Source: Citrobacter amalonaticus
Lineage (GTDB): Bacteria > Pseudomonadota > Gammaproteobacteria > Enterobacterales > Enterobacteriaceae
Assembly (NCBI RefSeq): GCF_018252635.1
Contig: NZ_JAGTXM010000002.1
Coordinates: forward strand, 1,010,962 to 1,074,961
Length of the DNA: 64,000 nucleotides
Reading direction: 5' to 3'
In this document: positions 45,678 to 54,400 of the stretch, piece after piece
How the letters are laid out: each line of letters opens with the position of its first letter
Numbering within the stretch: position 1 is the stretch's first letter
The notes under the pieces: generated by a model
The model's input: the letters and a program-made list of their open reading frames with translations, nothing else
The model's database searches: none
What the model was told of the DNA's origin: nothing
Position numbers and translations under genes: made by a program

Positions 45678-46640
45678 ATGGCTATCTTGTCCATCGGGTT
45701 TTCATGTTTTGATCAATTTTTCTTTTTGAACGAATGGCCGCAGGAAAATACCAAGAATTTCTGCCATGACTTTATTGAAAGTGGCGGCGGTCCGGCGGCA
45801 AATGCCGCGTGGCTATTGGGATTATGGGGAGAAGATGTTTATTACATCGGCCATCTGAACCAGGACCTTTACGGTCAGCGTATTATCGATGAGTTTGCAC
45901 AAGCGGGGGTTGATACCAGCCAGGTCGTCTTCTCCGATGAAATGATCACGCCGCTGGCATCGGTGCTGGTTAACCGCTTAACGGGATCGCGGACGATTAT
46001 TACCCGTAAAATGCAGACGCCTCCATCGCTGACCTATGACCAAAAGCTGAGACTTGATGATTTAGCTGAACGGTTGATTGCATCAGACGAGCCCGTAACG
46101 CTGTTAATTGATGGTCATGAAGCAGAAATCAGTGAGTACTTAATAAAGAAACTCCCATCGGCACGTGTGGTCATGGATGGCGGTTCATTGCGTGACAGTA
46201 ATATTAAGCTTGCGGCCTGGACCGATTATTTTGTGGTCAGCGAACATTTTGCCCGTGACTATATGGGATATCGCGCCCTGAGTACCGAAGCAGAAATTAA
46301 AGCAGCGCTGATCGAGCTAAATAAAATTTGTCGCGGAGAAGCCTTTATTACTCTCGGGGAAAAAGGTTGTGCGCTATTAAAAAATGGCATGCTGCAAATT
46401 GTACCTGCCTGGCTGTGCAATGCCGTTGATACCACCGGCGCAGGAGATGTATTTCACGGAGCCTTTACTTATGGCGTTCATTACTCATGGCACATTGATA
46501 ATATTATCTTATTTGCCAGTCTGACCGCCGCAATTTCCATAGAAAAAAAAGGCGTCCGCGAATCCATGCCGGACCTTGCTGTTGTCCACAACTCGTTAAA
46601 TAGCTATGAGAGAAATTTAAAGCAATATTTTGACGAATAA
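45678..46640 (+). CDS. PfkB-family sugar kinase
   Basis: A 320-residue ribokinase/PfkB-family kinase. The sugar-site motif SGGGPAANAAWLLGLWGED (about 35-53) and the ATP/anion-hole motif DTTGAGDVFHGAF (251-263, base Asp257) are both clear. It lies 66 bases after EIIC and before the aldolase. With a PTS that delivers a monophosphate, a second phosphorylation before aldol cleavage would parallel tagatose-6-phosphate or fructose-1-phosphate kinases. Substrate is inferred, not shown. Confidence 0.88.
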   Translation: MAILSIGFSCFDQFFFLNEWPQENTKNFCHDFIESGGGPAANAAWLLGLWGEDVYYIGHLNQDLYGQRIIDEFAQAGVDTSQVVFSDEMITPLASVLVNRLTGSRTIITRKMQTPPSLTYDQKLRLDDLAERLIASDEPVTLLIDGHEAEISEYLIKKLPSARVVMDGGSLRDSNIKLAAWTDYFVVSEHFARDYMGYRALSTEAEIKAALIELNKICRGEAFITLGEKGCALLKNGMLQIVPAWLCNAVDTTGAGDVFHGAFTYGVHYSWHIDNIILFASLTAAISIEKKGVRESMPDLAVVHNSLNSYERNLKQYFDE

Positions 46641-46669
46641 TTACTTTTAATAAATATCATGAGGTGATT

Positions 46670-47530
46670 ATGTTAGTTTCTATGAAGGACATGCTTCAGC
46701 ATGCCCTACGGGACGGTTATGCCGTAGGGCAATTCAATATTAATAATCTGGAATGGGTCGGTGCCGTATTAAGCACCGGGCAACAGCTGCGCTCTCCGGT
46801 TATTTTAGGTGTTTCCGGCGGTACGGTTAAACATATGCTGGGATTAAAATGTATTCATGACATCGTGGTTAATGCGATGGATTATTTAAACATTGATATT
46901 CCGGTCGCACTGCATCTGGATCATGGAACCACCCGCGAAGCCTGCGAAGCGGCTATCGAAGCCGGATTCAGCTCCATTATGTTTGATGGTTCGCACCTGC
47001 CGTTTAGCGAGAACCTGGCCATTACCCGTCATCTGGTTGAGCTGGCCCACAGCAAAGGCATTTCGGTTGAAGCTGAGTTGGGTACCATCGCCGGCAGTGA
47101 AGACGGTATTGTCAATTCCGAGGTTATTTACGCCGATCCCCAGGAATGCTACACCCTGGTCAAAGAAACCCAGGTCGATTGTCTGGCGGCCGCGCTGGGT
47201 TCAACCCATGGACTGTATAAAGGCAAAGCTAAACTCGGGTTTACGGAGATGCAAACCATTTCCGGGCTGGTAAAAGTGCCCCTGGTATTGCATGGCGGCA
47301 CCGGTATTGCCGACGACGACATGCGTAAAGCCATTGCCTGCGGTACGGCAAAAATTAACGTTAATACCGAAAATATGTACGCCTGGTGCCAGGAAGTGAA
47401 AGCGATATTTGCTGCTGATACCGGTCACGACGTAAATGACCCGCGGAAGGTGATCAATCAGGGGCTAAAACCGGTACGTGAGATGATAGCGCGGCGCATC
47501 GAACTTTTTGGTTCGCAAAACCGCTATTAG
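46670..47530 (+). CDS. Class II ketose-bisphosphate aldolase (GatY/KbaY-like)
   Basis: A 286-residue zinc aldolase. Residues expected for the family are visible: HLDHG (Asp84, His85), VEAELG with Glu, His180 in GSTHGLYKG, His208 in VLHGGTG, and NVNTE. The length matches tagatose-bisphosphate aldolases. It would cleave a ketose 1,6-bisphosphate made by the preceding kinase into DHAP and an aldehyde. The ATG at 46670 has GAGGTG before it; a GTG six bases earlier is less likely. Confidence 0.9.
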   Translation: MLVSMKDMLQHALRDGYAVGQFNINNLEWVGAVLSTGQQLRSPVILGVSGGTVKHMLGLKCIHDIVVNAMDYLNIDIPVALHLDHGTTREACEAAIEAGFSSIMFDGSHLPFSENLAITRHLVELAHSKGISVEAELGTIAGSEDGIVNSEVIYADPQECYTLVKETQVDCLAAALGSTHGLYKGKAKLGFTEMQTISGLVKVPLVLHGGTGIADDDMRKAIACGTAKINVNTENMYAWCQEVKAIFAADTGHDVNDPRKVINQGLKPVREMIARRIELFGSQNRY

Positions 47531-47570
47531 ATACGTTTGGCTTTATCGGGTGACGCCATCTGAGGGAGAA

Positions 47571-47599
47571 GCCCGCCGCCGGTCAACGCCGGGGCGGGC
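47571..47599. repeat. GC-rich hairpin between the aldolase and DUF3999 genes
   Basis: GCCCGCC...CCGG and CCGG...GGCGGGC pair with a small bulge around TCAACG between two convergent stops. There is no T-run, so it may slow both transcripts rather than terminate strictly. Confidence 0.5.
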
Positions 47600-47631
47600 A
47601 ATATAATACGGATGCCGAGCCTTTTTATCGC

Positions 47632-49026
47632 TTACTGTGTACCGTCCTTTTTGACTTCCCGCCAGATACGCCAGGCCATCAGTGCCAGGACAGTAACGCC
47701 AAGTATCAGCGCACCCCACACTAACAGGGTTTTCCATTGGCTCTGTTGTTCAGCAGCCGATGTTGCCGTCAGTCGCGCCTCGCCGCCGAGAGCGACCTCA
47801 TTCTGAGGCATGGCCCGTGGCAGAGAGTCCAACTCCTGCGTTTTACGCAGCGATGCCGGGATCAGCAGTTCAAGATCAAGATCCGCCTTTTGCGCCGCCC
47901 GGTTGCCCCAGGCCAGCATGTAAGGTCCTTTTCCCTGAGTATTGAACACCAGTTGATAACTGTCACGCGCGCCACTCAACGCAGGCAGCCTCTCCGGCAG
48001 GTGGGCGTTAATGGTCGTCATCCGAACGGCGTCAACCAACTGACCGGAAAGACGAATATCCTGCGAACGTTTGCCGTTCAGGCGATAAAGCACGGTTTTC
48101 GTCAGCGGTTGCCAGGGCGCTTTTTCAGCGCTACGCCAGGCCAGTTCTACCGGTAAAACCCCTTCGTCATCCAGATCGATTCTGAGCGACGTCAGCGGCT
48201 GCGGCTGCGCCCAGCGCCAGATCGCCTCGTCATTGGACACCTTCTCCGCTTGTGCGCCGATCTCGATGCGTGCGGATTCCGGCGCGCGGTTTTCGGCAAT
48301 GGCGGTCACGCTGTTTAACGTTAGCGCCGGGCTTTGCGAGTCAAGGATCACCAGCAGATAACGATTCCCCTCGGCAGACAGTCTCAGGCTGGCGCTAATG
48401 GTATCCATTTTCAGCCGATCGTTATCACGCGTCAGCGCCATCAACGGCGCCTCTTCCTGCACGGACCGCCAGTAGCGTAAATCACGGCTGGCATAAACCG
48501 ACGCTTTCCCCTGCCAGTTGCCCGTCGGGGTATCCCAGTTCAGGCGCAGTTGCTCCAGGAAAAAGTCGTCCTTCATCTCCTCCGGCAGCATCAGTAAATA
48601 GCTCTGTCCGACCGTTTTAACGTCATCACTTTCCAGATGAATTTCAATACCGGTCTTCGAGCGTAAAACAAAAGATTCCCCACTACGTCTCCCCTCCTCA
48701 CGCGGCGGGACGGGTGACATATCCAGAGGGAAAAGTCGCAATGTGACCGTCTGCGGCGTAACGGGTTGCGCTTTCTGCGCCACCAGCGTAAACGGCACCG
48801 TCTCCCCTGCATGATTAAAGACGCGAACATCGCGCAAATCTGGCCAGGCGGTCCCCTGATACACCGCCTGCGGGAGCGAAACGCGATACCACGGCGATGT
48901 GCCGAGGGTTTCCAGCATAACGCCCGTCGCGTAATCCGCCGGGGATTCCTTCACGTCATCACCACTGACGGCAGTTCCTGTCACGCCCAGCAGCACGCTA
49001 CATAATACCGCTTTCATCCATTTCAT
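47632..49026 (-). CDS. DUF3999-like periplasmic protein with C-terminal anchor
   Basis: About 464 residues. The N-terminus MKWMKAVLCSVLLGVTGTAVSG is a signal peptide. The body is a long beta-rich periplasmic region (YRVSLPQAVYQGTAWPDLRDVRVFN, typical of DUF3999). One membrane helix near the end (LLVWGALILGVTVLALMAW) leaves a short basic tail. The ATG overlaps the upstream stop as ATGA at 49023-49026, so translation is coupled. A frame running 127 residues further upstream is not credible. Function unknown. Confidence 0.83.
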   Translation of the reverse strand: MKWMKAVLCSVLLGVTGTAVSGDDVKESPADYATGVMLETLGTSPWYRVSLPQAVYQGTAWPDLRDVRVFNHAGETVPFTLVAQKAQPVTPQTVTLRLFPLDMSPVPPREEGRRSGESFVLRSKTGIEIHLESDDVKTVGQSYLLMLPEEMKDDFFLEQLRLNWDTPTGNWQGKASVYASRDLRYWRSVQEEAPLMALTRDNDRLKMDTISASLRLSAEGNRYLLVILDSQSPALTLNSVTAIAENRAPESARIEIGAQAEKVSNDEAIWRWAQPQPLTSLRIDLDDEGVLPVELAWRSAEKAPWQPLTKTVLYRLNGKRSQDIRLSGQLVDAVRMTTINAHLPERLPALSGARDSYQLVFNTQGKGPYMLAWGNRAAQKADLDLELLIPASLRKTQELDSLPRAMPQNEVALGGEARLTATSAAEQQSQWKTLLVWGALILGVTVLALMAWRIWREVKKDGTQ

Positions 49027-51689
49027 TTTTCTTCTCCAGCTTTGGGCGGTAGCGGTGAAAAATACCCGATAATGAGCACCAGGATAGCCACACCGATAAA
49101 CGCGACCGCGCGCGCCAGGCCACCGCCACCCGCGCTGTCCACCAGCATCAGTTTCACAATCACAATCCCCAGCAATACCGCCCCGCACAGCCATTCCCGG
49201 CGAGAGCGATAGCGGGTCGCGCGCAGCATCACCACCAGCGCCACCAGCATCCAGAATAAAGCAAAACAGGTCTGAATCAGCCGCGAATCCCACAGGGACG
49301 CCATGTTCCACGCCACGTCGCCATACCAGGCCAACGCGCGCAGCAGCATACCGTTCAGCCACCAGAAGCCGAGAGCCACCATCGCAACCACAGGCCATGG
49401 ACGACATACCGATAGCTGCACCGGGAAAAAGCGCAGGGAAGCGCGATAAAACACCATCAATCCCAGCAGCGCGAACGCCGCCCCCTCTTCCAGCGGGTTA
49501 ATTAGCGGCAGATATGTCTGACGATAAACCACGCCGTCCTGCAAATTCGTCATCACTAACAGAACGGCCAGCGTCGCCGCGACGGGGATCAGCGCCTGGC
49601 AGGCATACAGCGCGGGCCAGACCCGGAACGGCCAGAACTGACGACGAACGGCTATCGAGACGAAGAAAATCAACGCACCGCCTGCCGCCATCGCCACACC
49701 GCTTCCCCAGGCCGCCATGCCCCACGGCAGATCGCGAGCAAACCAGAACAGTTCCGCCGCCAGCACCAATAGGATCATCCAGAAGACAGAGAGATGCGCC
49801 AGTCGGGAAAGCGGTGGCGACAACGCCTCCGCATCACGCCAAAGCAACGCCACCGCGGCCGGTAATGCCAGGCACCAGGCCAGATTCTGCCAGCCTGCGG
49901 CAAAAATCTGCTGCTGAGAAATCTGATACCCCACCACCACCAGCATCATCGGCCACAACAGCCATTTGCAGGCATCCAGTTCCTGCCACGCCAGGCGGGC
50001 AGCGGCAAATCGCCAGCCCCAGACCGACACCGCCATCAGCGCCAGCACGCCCGCCATCACCTGAGAATGGGTGTTCAGCAGCCACTGTGCCGCGCCAGAG
50101 AGCGCCACAATCCAGAAGATCACTCCGCCCGCCAGCAATCCCCCGCTAGCGCGTAGATCAATCTTACGCCACAGCCACGCCCCTGCCAGCCAACAGACGC
50201 TGAGTACGGCAAAAATAAGCATCATAGAACGCGCACTGGTGCCGTTCTCCATCACCCACAACGCGCTGCCGAGTGCCAGTACCAATAACGCGGTGCCGCT
50301 GTAACTCATGCGTCGTTGCTGCTGTTGTACCCCCAGCCACAATATCCCCAGCCCTTCCAGCGCCCAGGCCATGGCCGTCCACTGCGCCGAAAGCGCCAGC
50401 GGGATCGCAAGAGTGGTAAATGCGCCCCCCAGCGCCAGCGCGGCCAACACCAGTGGACGCCCCAACGACGGATAACGACGTAATGCCAGCCATGCCAGCA
50501 TCAGATAAAAACCGCCGTAGCCCAGCGCACTAAGCGCCGGACCATATTCCCAATGGCGGGTAATGGCGTATTGCATGCCAAAACCAACAAGTGGCGGTGC
50601 GAACAACAAAACGCCATCGATAATCTGCTTGCCCTTCGTCTGCGCTCGCAGGGACAACGCCACGCTCAGCACACCAAAAAGCAGAACATTGGCAATCAGG
50701 AACAGTTGACAGTTCAGGTAATACGCTGGCTGATAGTCATTCAGCCCCCAGAGACCGCCTACACCGAAGGTAAAGAGCAGCCCGAGCAGATTCAGCTCGC
50801 GCCAGTGTTGCCAGATGCTGATCGCCAGAATGCCGACCGAAAGCAATAGATAGAAGGAGAACAGCGCCACATAGTTGCCGCTTCCCGTCGAAAGCAGCAG
50901 CGGAGCAAGGTAGCCACCGAGGCTCGCCAGCATCGCCAGACTGAGCGCTTTTTGCAGAATTGCCAGTCCAACGCTCGCCGCGCAGATAACCACCAGCAGC
51001 ACAAAGGCCAGCGTCATCGGTAGCATTTGCCAGAGGCGAAACGCGCCAAATACCGTGAGATAGAGCGCACCTGTCGCCCCGCCCTGCAAAATGAGGGCAT
51101 AGATCGGCTGTTTATGCCGCAGACGCCAGCCTATCGCCAGCAGGACAATCGCAAACAGCGCCGCCGCAGTCAGACGCAGCTCAAGCGGGAAAAGGGAGTG
51201 CTCGACCGTATAGCGCAGCAGGAAAGAGAGACCGAGGAAAAGAAGCAGGATCCCCAGTTTCGCCAGCGGATTACCCTGCATAAACCAGCGCGCCAGCGAT
51301 GACATCACGCCGCCAAAGGCGGAGGGCGGCGCACCAGTGTCAATTGCTTCTTTTTCAACGATTTTCTCGGCAATTGCCGCGTTCTGCGGCGTATGCGAGC
51401 GCCAGGGATTAACGTGAGGCGGTTTGGGTTCAGTTTCGGGCACCGCCACAGGGATCGGGGCTGGGTCACTCTCCATGACCGTCTCCGCAGGCTGCACCGG
51501 TGCCGCTGCCGTCGGTGTAATCACGGGCGCAACAACGCCGCGTTGTTCCAGGTCTTCTACCCGTTGGCGTAACCGGGCAAGCTCATCGCGCATCGCCGAA
51601 CTGCGATTGAAGGCGACAATCGCCAGGATGGGCACCACCACCAGCGCGAAGAACAAAAAGACGCAGCCAAGGATTAAAAGGTCGTCCAT
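49023..51689 (-). CDS. DUF2339-like polytopic membrane protein
   Basis: An 888-residue inner-membrane protein of unknown function. An N-terminal helix (LLILGCVFLFFALVVVPILAIVAF) is followed by a short coiled coil (MRDELARLRQRVEDLEQRG, about 36-54), a Pro/Ala/Glu-rich linker to about 125, and then some twenty hydrophobic segments. This layout matches the DUF2339 family. It is coupled to a DUF3999 gene, a pairing I recall in other proteobacteria. An envelope-associated complex is likely; no enzyme motif was seen. Confidence 0.82.
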   Translation of the reverse strand: MDDLLILGCVFLFFALVVVPILAIVAFNRSSAMRDELARLRQRVEDLEQRGVVAPVITPTAAAPVQPAETVMESDPAPIPVAVPETEPKPPHVNPWRSHTPQNAAIAEKIVEKEAIDTGAPPSAFGGVMSSLARWFMQGNPLAKLGILLLFLGLSFLLRYTVEHSLFPLELRLTAAALFAIVLLAIGWRLRHKQPIYALILQGGATGALYLTVFGAFRLWQMLPMTLAFVLLVVICAASVGLAILQKALSLAMLASLGGYLAPLLLSTGSGNYVALFSFYLLLSVGILAISIWQHWRELNLLGLLFTFGVGGLWGLNDYQPAYYLNCQLFLIANVLLFGVLSVALSLRAQTKGKQIIDGVLLFAPPLVGFGMQYAITRHWEYGPALSALGYGGFYLMLAWLALRRYPSLGRPLVLAALALGGAFTTLAIPLALSAQWTAMAWALEGLGILWLGVQQQQRRMSYSGTALLVLALGSALWVMENGTSARSMMLIFAVLSVCWLAGAWLWRKIDLRASGGLLAGGVIFWIVALSGAAQWLLNTHSQVMAGVLALMAVSVWGWRFAAARLAWQELDACKWLLWPMMLVVVGYQISQQQIFAAGWQNLAWCLALPAAVALLWRDAEALSPPLSRLAHLSVFWMILLVLAAELFWFARDLPWGMAAWGSGVAMAAGGALIFFVSIAVRRQFWPFRVWPALYACQALIPVAATLAVLLVMTNLQDGVVYRQTYLPLINPLEEGAAFALLGLMVFYRASLRFFPVQLSVCRPWPVVAMVALGFWWLNGMLLRALAWYGDVAWNMASLWDSRLIQTCFALFWMLVALVVMLRATRYRSRREWLCGAVLLGIVIVKLMLVDSAGGGGLARAVAFIGVAILVLIIGYFSPLPPKAGEEK

Positions 51690-51789
51690 GTATCCACCTT
51701 CACTGTATTAAGACAGTCCAGAATGACACAAATTGTTGCATTTGTGCCATATCTGTTAGCAGAGTGAACCCCTTTTCAGAAAATACAGT

Positions 51790-51815
51790 CAGCCTCTGCA
51801 TACAGGCAGAAGCTG
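51790..51815 (-). terminator. Hairpin after the amidohydrolase gene
   Basis: On the minus strand CAGCTTCTGC and GCAGAGGCTG pair fully (one T-G) around CTGTAT, followed by ACTGTATTTTC. It lies 11 bases past the amidohydrolase stop and before the DUF2339 gene. The gap also has ACAAAT...ATTTGT (51727-51744) near the DUF2339 start. Confidence 0.65.
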
Positions 51816-51825
51816 TCAGGTGGGA

Positions 51826-53694
51826 TTAAAATGCAAAGCACGAGCAGCCGAGCGCGCCCCAGAAGGCCCGATCGTCAGACACCGGGATCCCCGACTGGCG
51901 GGCGATATCATGCTGATGACCGTGTACGCCACAGCTCCCGCAGCACTGATGCATCTGCACCACGGCGCCCACTTTCGCAGCGGCTGGTGGCGCCGCGCGA
52001 TAGTGCCCCGGCACCTTCACCACCGGAGACCAGTCCGGAACGACCGGGATCGCTGGCGGCGCCAGCGGAGTAAACGGTCCGGCGGCATACACCACTTTGC
52101 CATCGACAATCGTCATTACCGACTCAATACCTTTGATCTCCTCTTCCGTGACGCTGAAGTAGTCTTTTGACAGCACCACCAGGTCGGCCAGTTGATCGTT
52201 GGCAATGCGCCCTTTTTTGCCCTGCTCGCTGGAAAACCAGGCGCTCCCGGCCGTCCACAGTTCCAGCGCCACGTCGCGCGGTAAACGGTTGTTGTCGTCA
52301 TACATCGCCGTACCGCCGACCGTGCGCCCGGAAACCAGCCAGTACAGCGCCGTCCACGGGTTATAGCTGGCAACGCGAGTGGCATCCGTTCCGAGCCCCA
52401 CCGGCACTTCTGCAGCCAACATTTTCGCCACCGGTGGCGTCTGTTTCACCGCCTCTTTACCATAGCGATCGATGAAGTATTCGCCCTGGAAGGCCATACG
52501 ATGCTGTACCGCAATGCCGCCGCCCAGTGCTTTCACGCGATCGATATTACGCTCGCTGATGGTCTCGGCGTGGTCGAAGAACCAGTGCAGACCGTTGAAC
52601 GGAATATCACGGTTTACTTTCTCGAACACATCCAGCATTCGACTTATCGACTCATCGTAAGTGGCATGCAGACGGAACGGCCAGCGATGCTCCACCAGAT
52701 GGCGCACTACGCGCTCCAGTTCATCCTCCATCCCTTGCGGCAAATCCGGGCGCGGTTGCAGGAAATCTTCGAAATCCGCGGCGGAGAAAACCAGCATCTC
52801 CCCAGCCCCGTTTGCACGGTAGAAATCGGTTCCCTGGCCCGGCTTGAGCATATCGGTCCAGCGCTCAAAGTCTTCCAGTTCCTGCTTCGGCCGCTGAGTA
52901 AACAGGTTATAGGCAATACGCACCGTCATCTGATTTTTGGCATGCAGTTGCTCGATGATCTCGTAATCTTCCGGGTAGTTCTGAAAACCACCGCCAGCAT
53001 CGATGGCGCTGGTCAGTCCGAGACGATTCAGTTCGCGCATAAACTGGCGGGTAGAGTTCACCTGCATCTCCAGCGGCAGCTTTGGCCCTTTCGCCAGCGT
53101 CGAGTAAAGGATCATCGCGTTAGGTTTGGCGATCAGCATTCCGGTGGGATTACCGTTGCCATCACGGACGATCTCGCCGCCTGCCGGGTCGGGTGTCGCT
53201 TTGGTGTATCCCACGGCTTTCAGCGCCGCGCGGTTTAACAGCGCACGATCGTACAGGTGCAGCACGAAAACGGGAGTATCCGGCGCGGCGTCGTTAAGCT
53301 CTTCCAGCGTCGGCATCCGGCGTTCGGCAAACTGAAATTCACTCCAGCCGCCCACCACGCGAACCCATTGCGGCGACGGGGTTCGGTCTGCTTGCTCTTT
53401 CAGCATACGGAGCGCATCAGCCAGGGAAGGCACCCCTTCCCAGCGCAGCTCAAGGTTGTAATTCAACCCACCGCGGATCAAGTGCAGGTGGGAATCATTA
53501 AGTCCCGGAATCACGGTATGACCTTTCAGATCGACCACCTGCGTACCATCAGCGGCAAAACGCATCACCCGATCGTGCGTTCCCGTGGCGAGAATTTTTC
53601 CGTCCTTGATCGCCACGGCCTCAGCCTGAGGACAGTGGCTGTCGAGGGTATGTATTTTTCCGTGGGTCAGAATTAATGAGGCAGTTTGAGACAT
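51826..53694 (-). CDS. YtcJ-like amidohydrolase with Cys/His-rich tail
   Basis: A 622-residue metal-dependent amidohydrolase of the amidohydrolase-3 (YtcJ) type. The N-terminal beta sandwich ends at VIPGLNDSHLHL (His69, His71 metal ligands); further sites are FRLHATYDES, HWFFDHAE and VGLGTDATRV. Substrates of this family are mostly unknown. Residues 584-595 (CCGSCGVHGHQH) and 617-619 (CSC) form an unusual C-terminal Cys/His cluster, likely to bind metal. It is the last of three minus-strand genes downstream of a LysR regulator. Confidence 0.85.
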   Translation of the reverse strand: MSQTASLILTHGKIHTLDSHCPQAEAVAIKDGKILATGTHDRVMRFAADGTQVVDLKGHTVIPGLNDSHLHLIRGGLNYNLELRWEGVPSLADALRMLKEQADRTPSPQWVRVVGGWSEFQFAERRMPTLEELNDAAPDTPVFVLHLYDRALLNRAALKAVGYTKATPDPAGGEIVRDGNGNPTGMLIAKPNAMILYSTLAKGPKLPLEMQVNSTRQFMRELNRLGLTSAIDAGGGFQNYPEDYEIIEQLHAKNQMTVRIAYNLFTQRPKQELEDFERWTDMLKPGQGTDFYRANGAGEMLVFSAADFEDFLQPRPDLPQGMEDELERVVRHLVEHRWPFRLHATYDESISRMLDVFEKVNRDIPFNGLHWFFDHAETISERNIDRVKALGGGIAVQHRMAFQGEYFIDRYGKEAVKQTPPVAKMLAAEVPVGLGTDATRVASYNPWTALYWLVSGRTVGGTAMYDDNNRLPRDVALELWTAGSAWFSSEQGKKGRIANDQLADLVVLSKDYFSVTEEEIKGIESVMTIVDGKVVYAAGPFTPLAPPAIPVVPDWSPVVKVPGHYRAAPPAAAKVGAVVQMHQCCGSCGVHGHQHDIARQSGIPVSDDRAFWGALGCSCFAF

Positions 53695-53715
53695 AACACT
53701 CTCCTGACGAGCCGA

Positions 53716-54261
53716 TCAGGCTTTTTTCAGCCAGCCGGCAAATAAACGGGTTACGATGGGCATCCACAACCAGACCACCAGCGCAACCACACAGGCATCG
53801 TTGATCAGATGCAGTAACAGCGTTCCCTTCAGCGAAGGCAATAGCATGCCGGTCAGCCACGGCACCAGATTGGTACTGGGGAAAATAACCAACAAGGTGA
53901 TCAGAAACTGCTTCCAGCGTAGTGGTTGACGAACATGCGGCGCGGGAGGCGTAAACCAGAATGCTGCTTCGGTATGGATCTCGGTTTTATCTCCCTCGGC
54001 CAGCAGCGGAGCGATCTCCTCGACCAGCTGTCGCCGTGTATCTGACTGCGTCCAGTTGTAGAGATGCTCAAGCGTGTCGAAGCGAATAATGATGTTCCAA
54101 AGATTCTGCCCGTCCGTCGGGCGAATCACATTCGCTCCAAGATGTCCGGGATAGGCTGCCGCGACGGGCATAATTTTCCCCAACCATAGCTCATAACGCC
54201 CCGCCTGGTCGGGCTGCAGCGTATGCGTAATCACCAACGTCACATGTTTATTCTGCGCCAT
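53716..54261 (-). CDS. ABM-domain protein with C-terminal membrane segments
   Basis: A 181-residue protein. Residues 1-105 form an antibiotic-biosynthesis-monooxygenase (ABM) dimeric barrel (TLVITHTLQPDQAGRYELWLG, FDTLEHLYNWTQSDTRRQLV). Residues about 117-140 and 148-170 are hydrophobic helices. Similar two-part proteins occur in many proteobacteria without known function. It lies 21 bases before the amidohydrolase gene, so the two are cotranscribed. Confidence 0.82.
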   Translation of the reverse strand: MAQNKHVTLVITHTLQPDQAGRYELWLGKIMPVAAAYPGHLGANVIRPTDGQNLWNIIIRFDTLEHLYNWTQSDTRRQLVEEIAPLLAEGDKTEIHTEAAFWFTPPAPHVRQPLRWKQFLITLLVIFPSTNLVPWLTGMLLPSLKGTLLLHLINDACVVALVVWLWMPIVTRLFAGWLKKA

Positions 54262-54314
54262 GAAAAGTTCCTTGCTGAAGGTTAATGGCGGGTTGCCCCA
54301 CCATCAGACTGCTG

Positions 54315-54382
54315 ACAAGGAAGAAAAAAACGTGCTTTTTCTTCCTTGTGATCATCAGCCGAAAATCAATGAATTGATTTTC
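54315..54382 (-). terminator. Tandem hairpins between the YcaC-like and ABM genes
   Basis: First hairpin: ACAAGGAAGAAAAA (54315-54328) and TTTTTCTTCCTTGT (54336-54349), a perfect 14-base stem with a 7-base loop; the minus strand enters a T-run in the second arm. Second hairpin: GAAAATCAAT (54361-54370) and ATTGATTTTC (54373-54382), a perfect 10-base repeat. They lie in the 139-base gap after the YcaC-like gene and may attenuate expression of the two downstream genes. Confidence 0.7.
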
Positions 54383-54400
54383 CTGGTTTTTAATTCAGAA

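Noticed and set aside
49027-49407. N-terminal extension of the DUF3999 frame into the DUF2339 gene
   Set aside because: The extension is out-of-frame DUF2339 coding DNA; the ATGA overlap start gives a proper signal peptide.
49514-50149. 211-residue plus-strand frame in the DUF2339 gene
   Set aside because: Arg/Pro/Ser-rich low-complexity product antisense to a membrane-protein gene, a common artefact.
52501-53238. 245-residue plus-strand frame within the amidohydrolase gene
   Set aside because: Antisense to a clear amidohydrolase frame with metal motifs.
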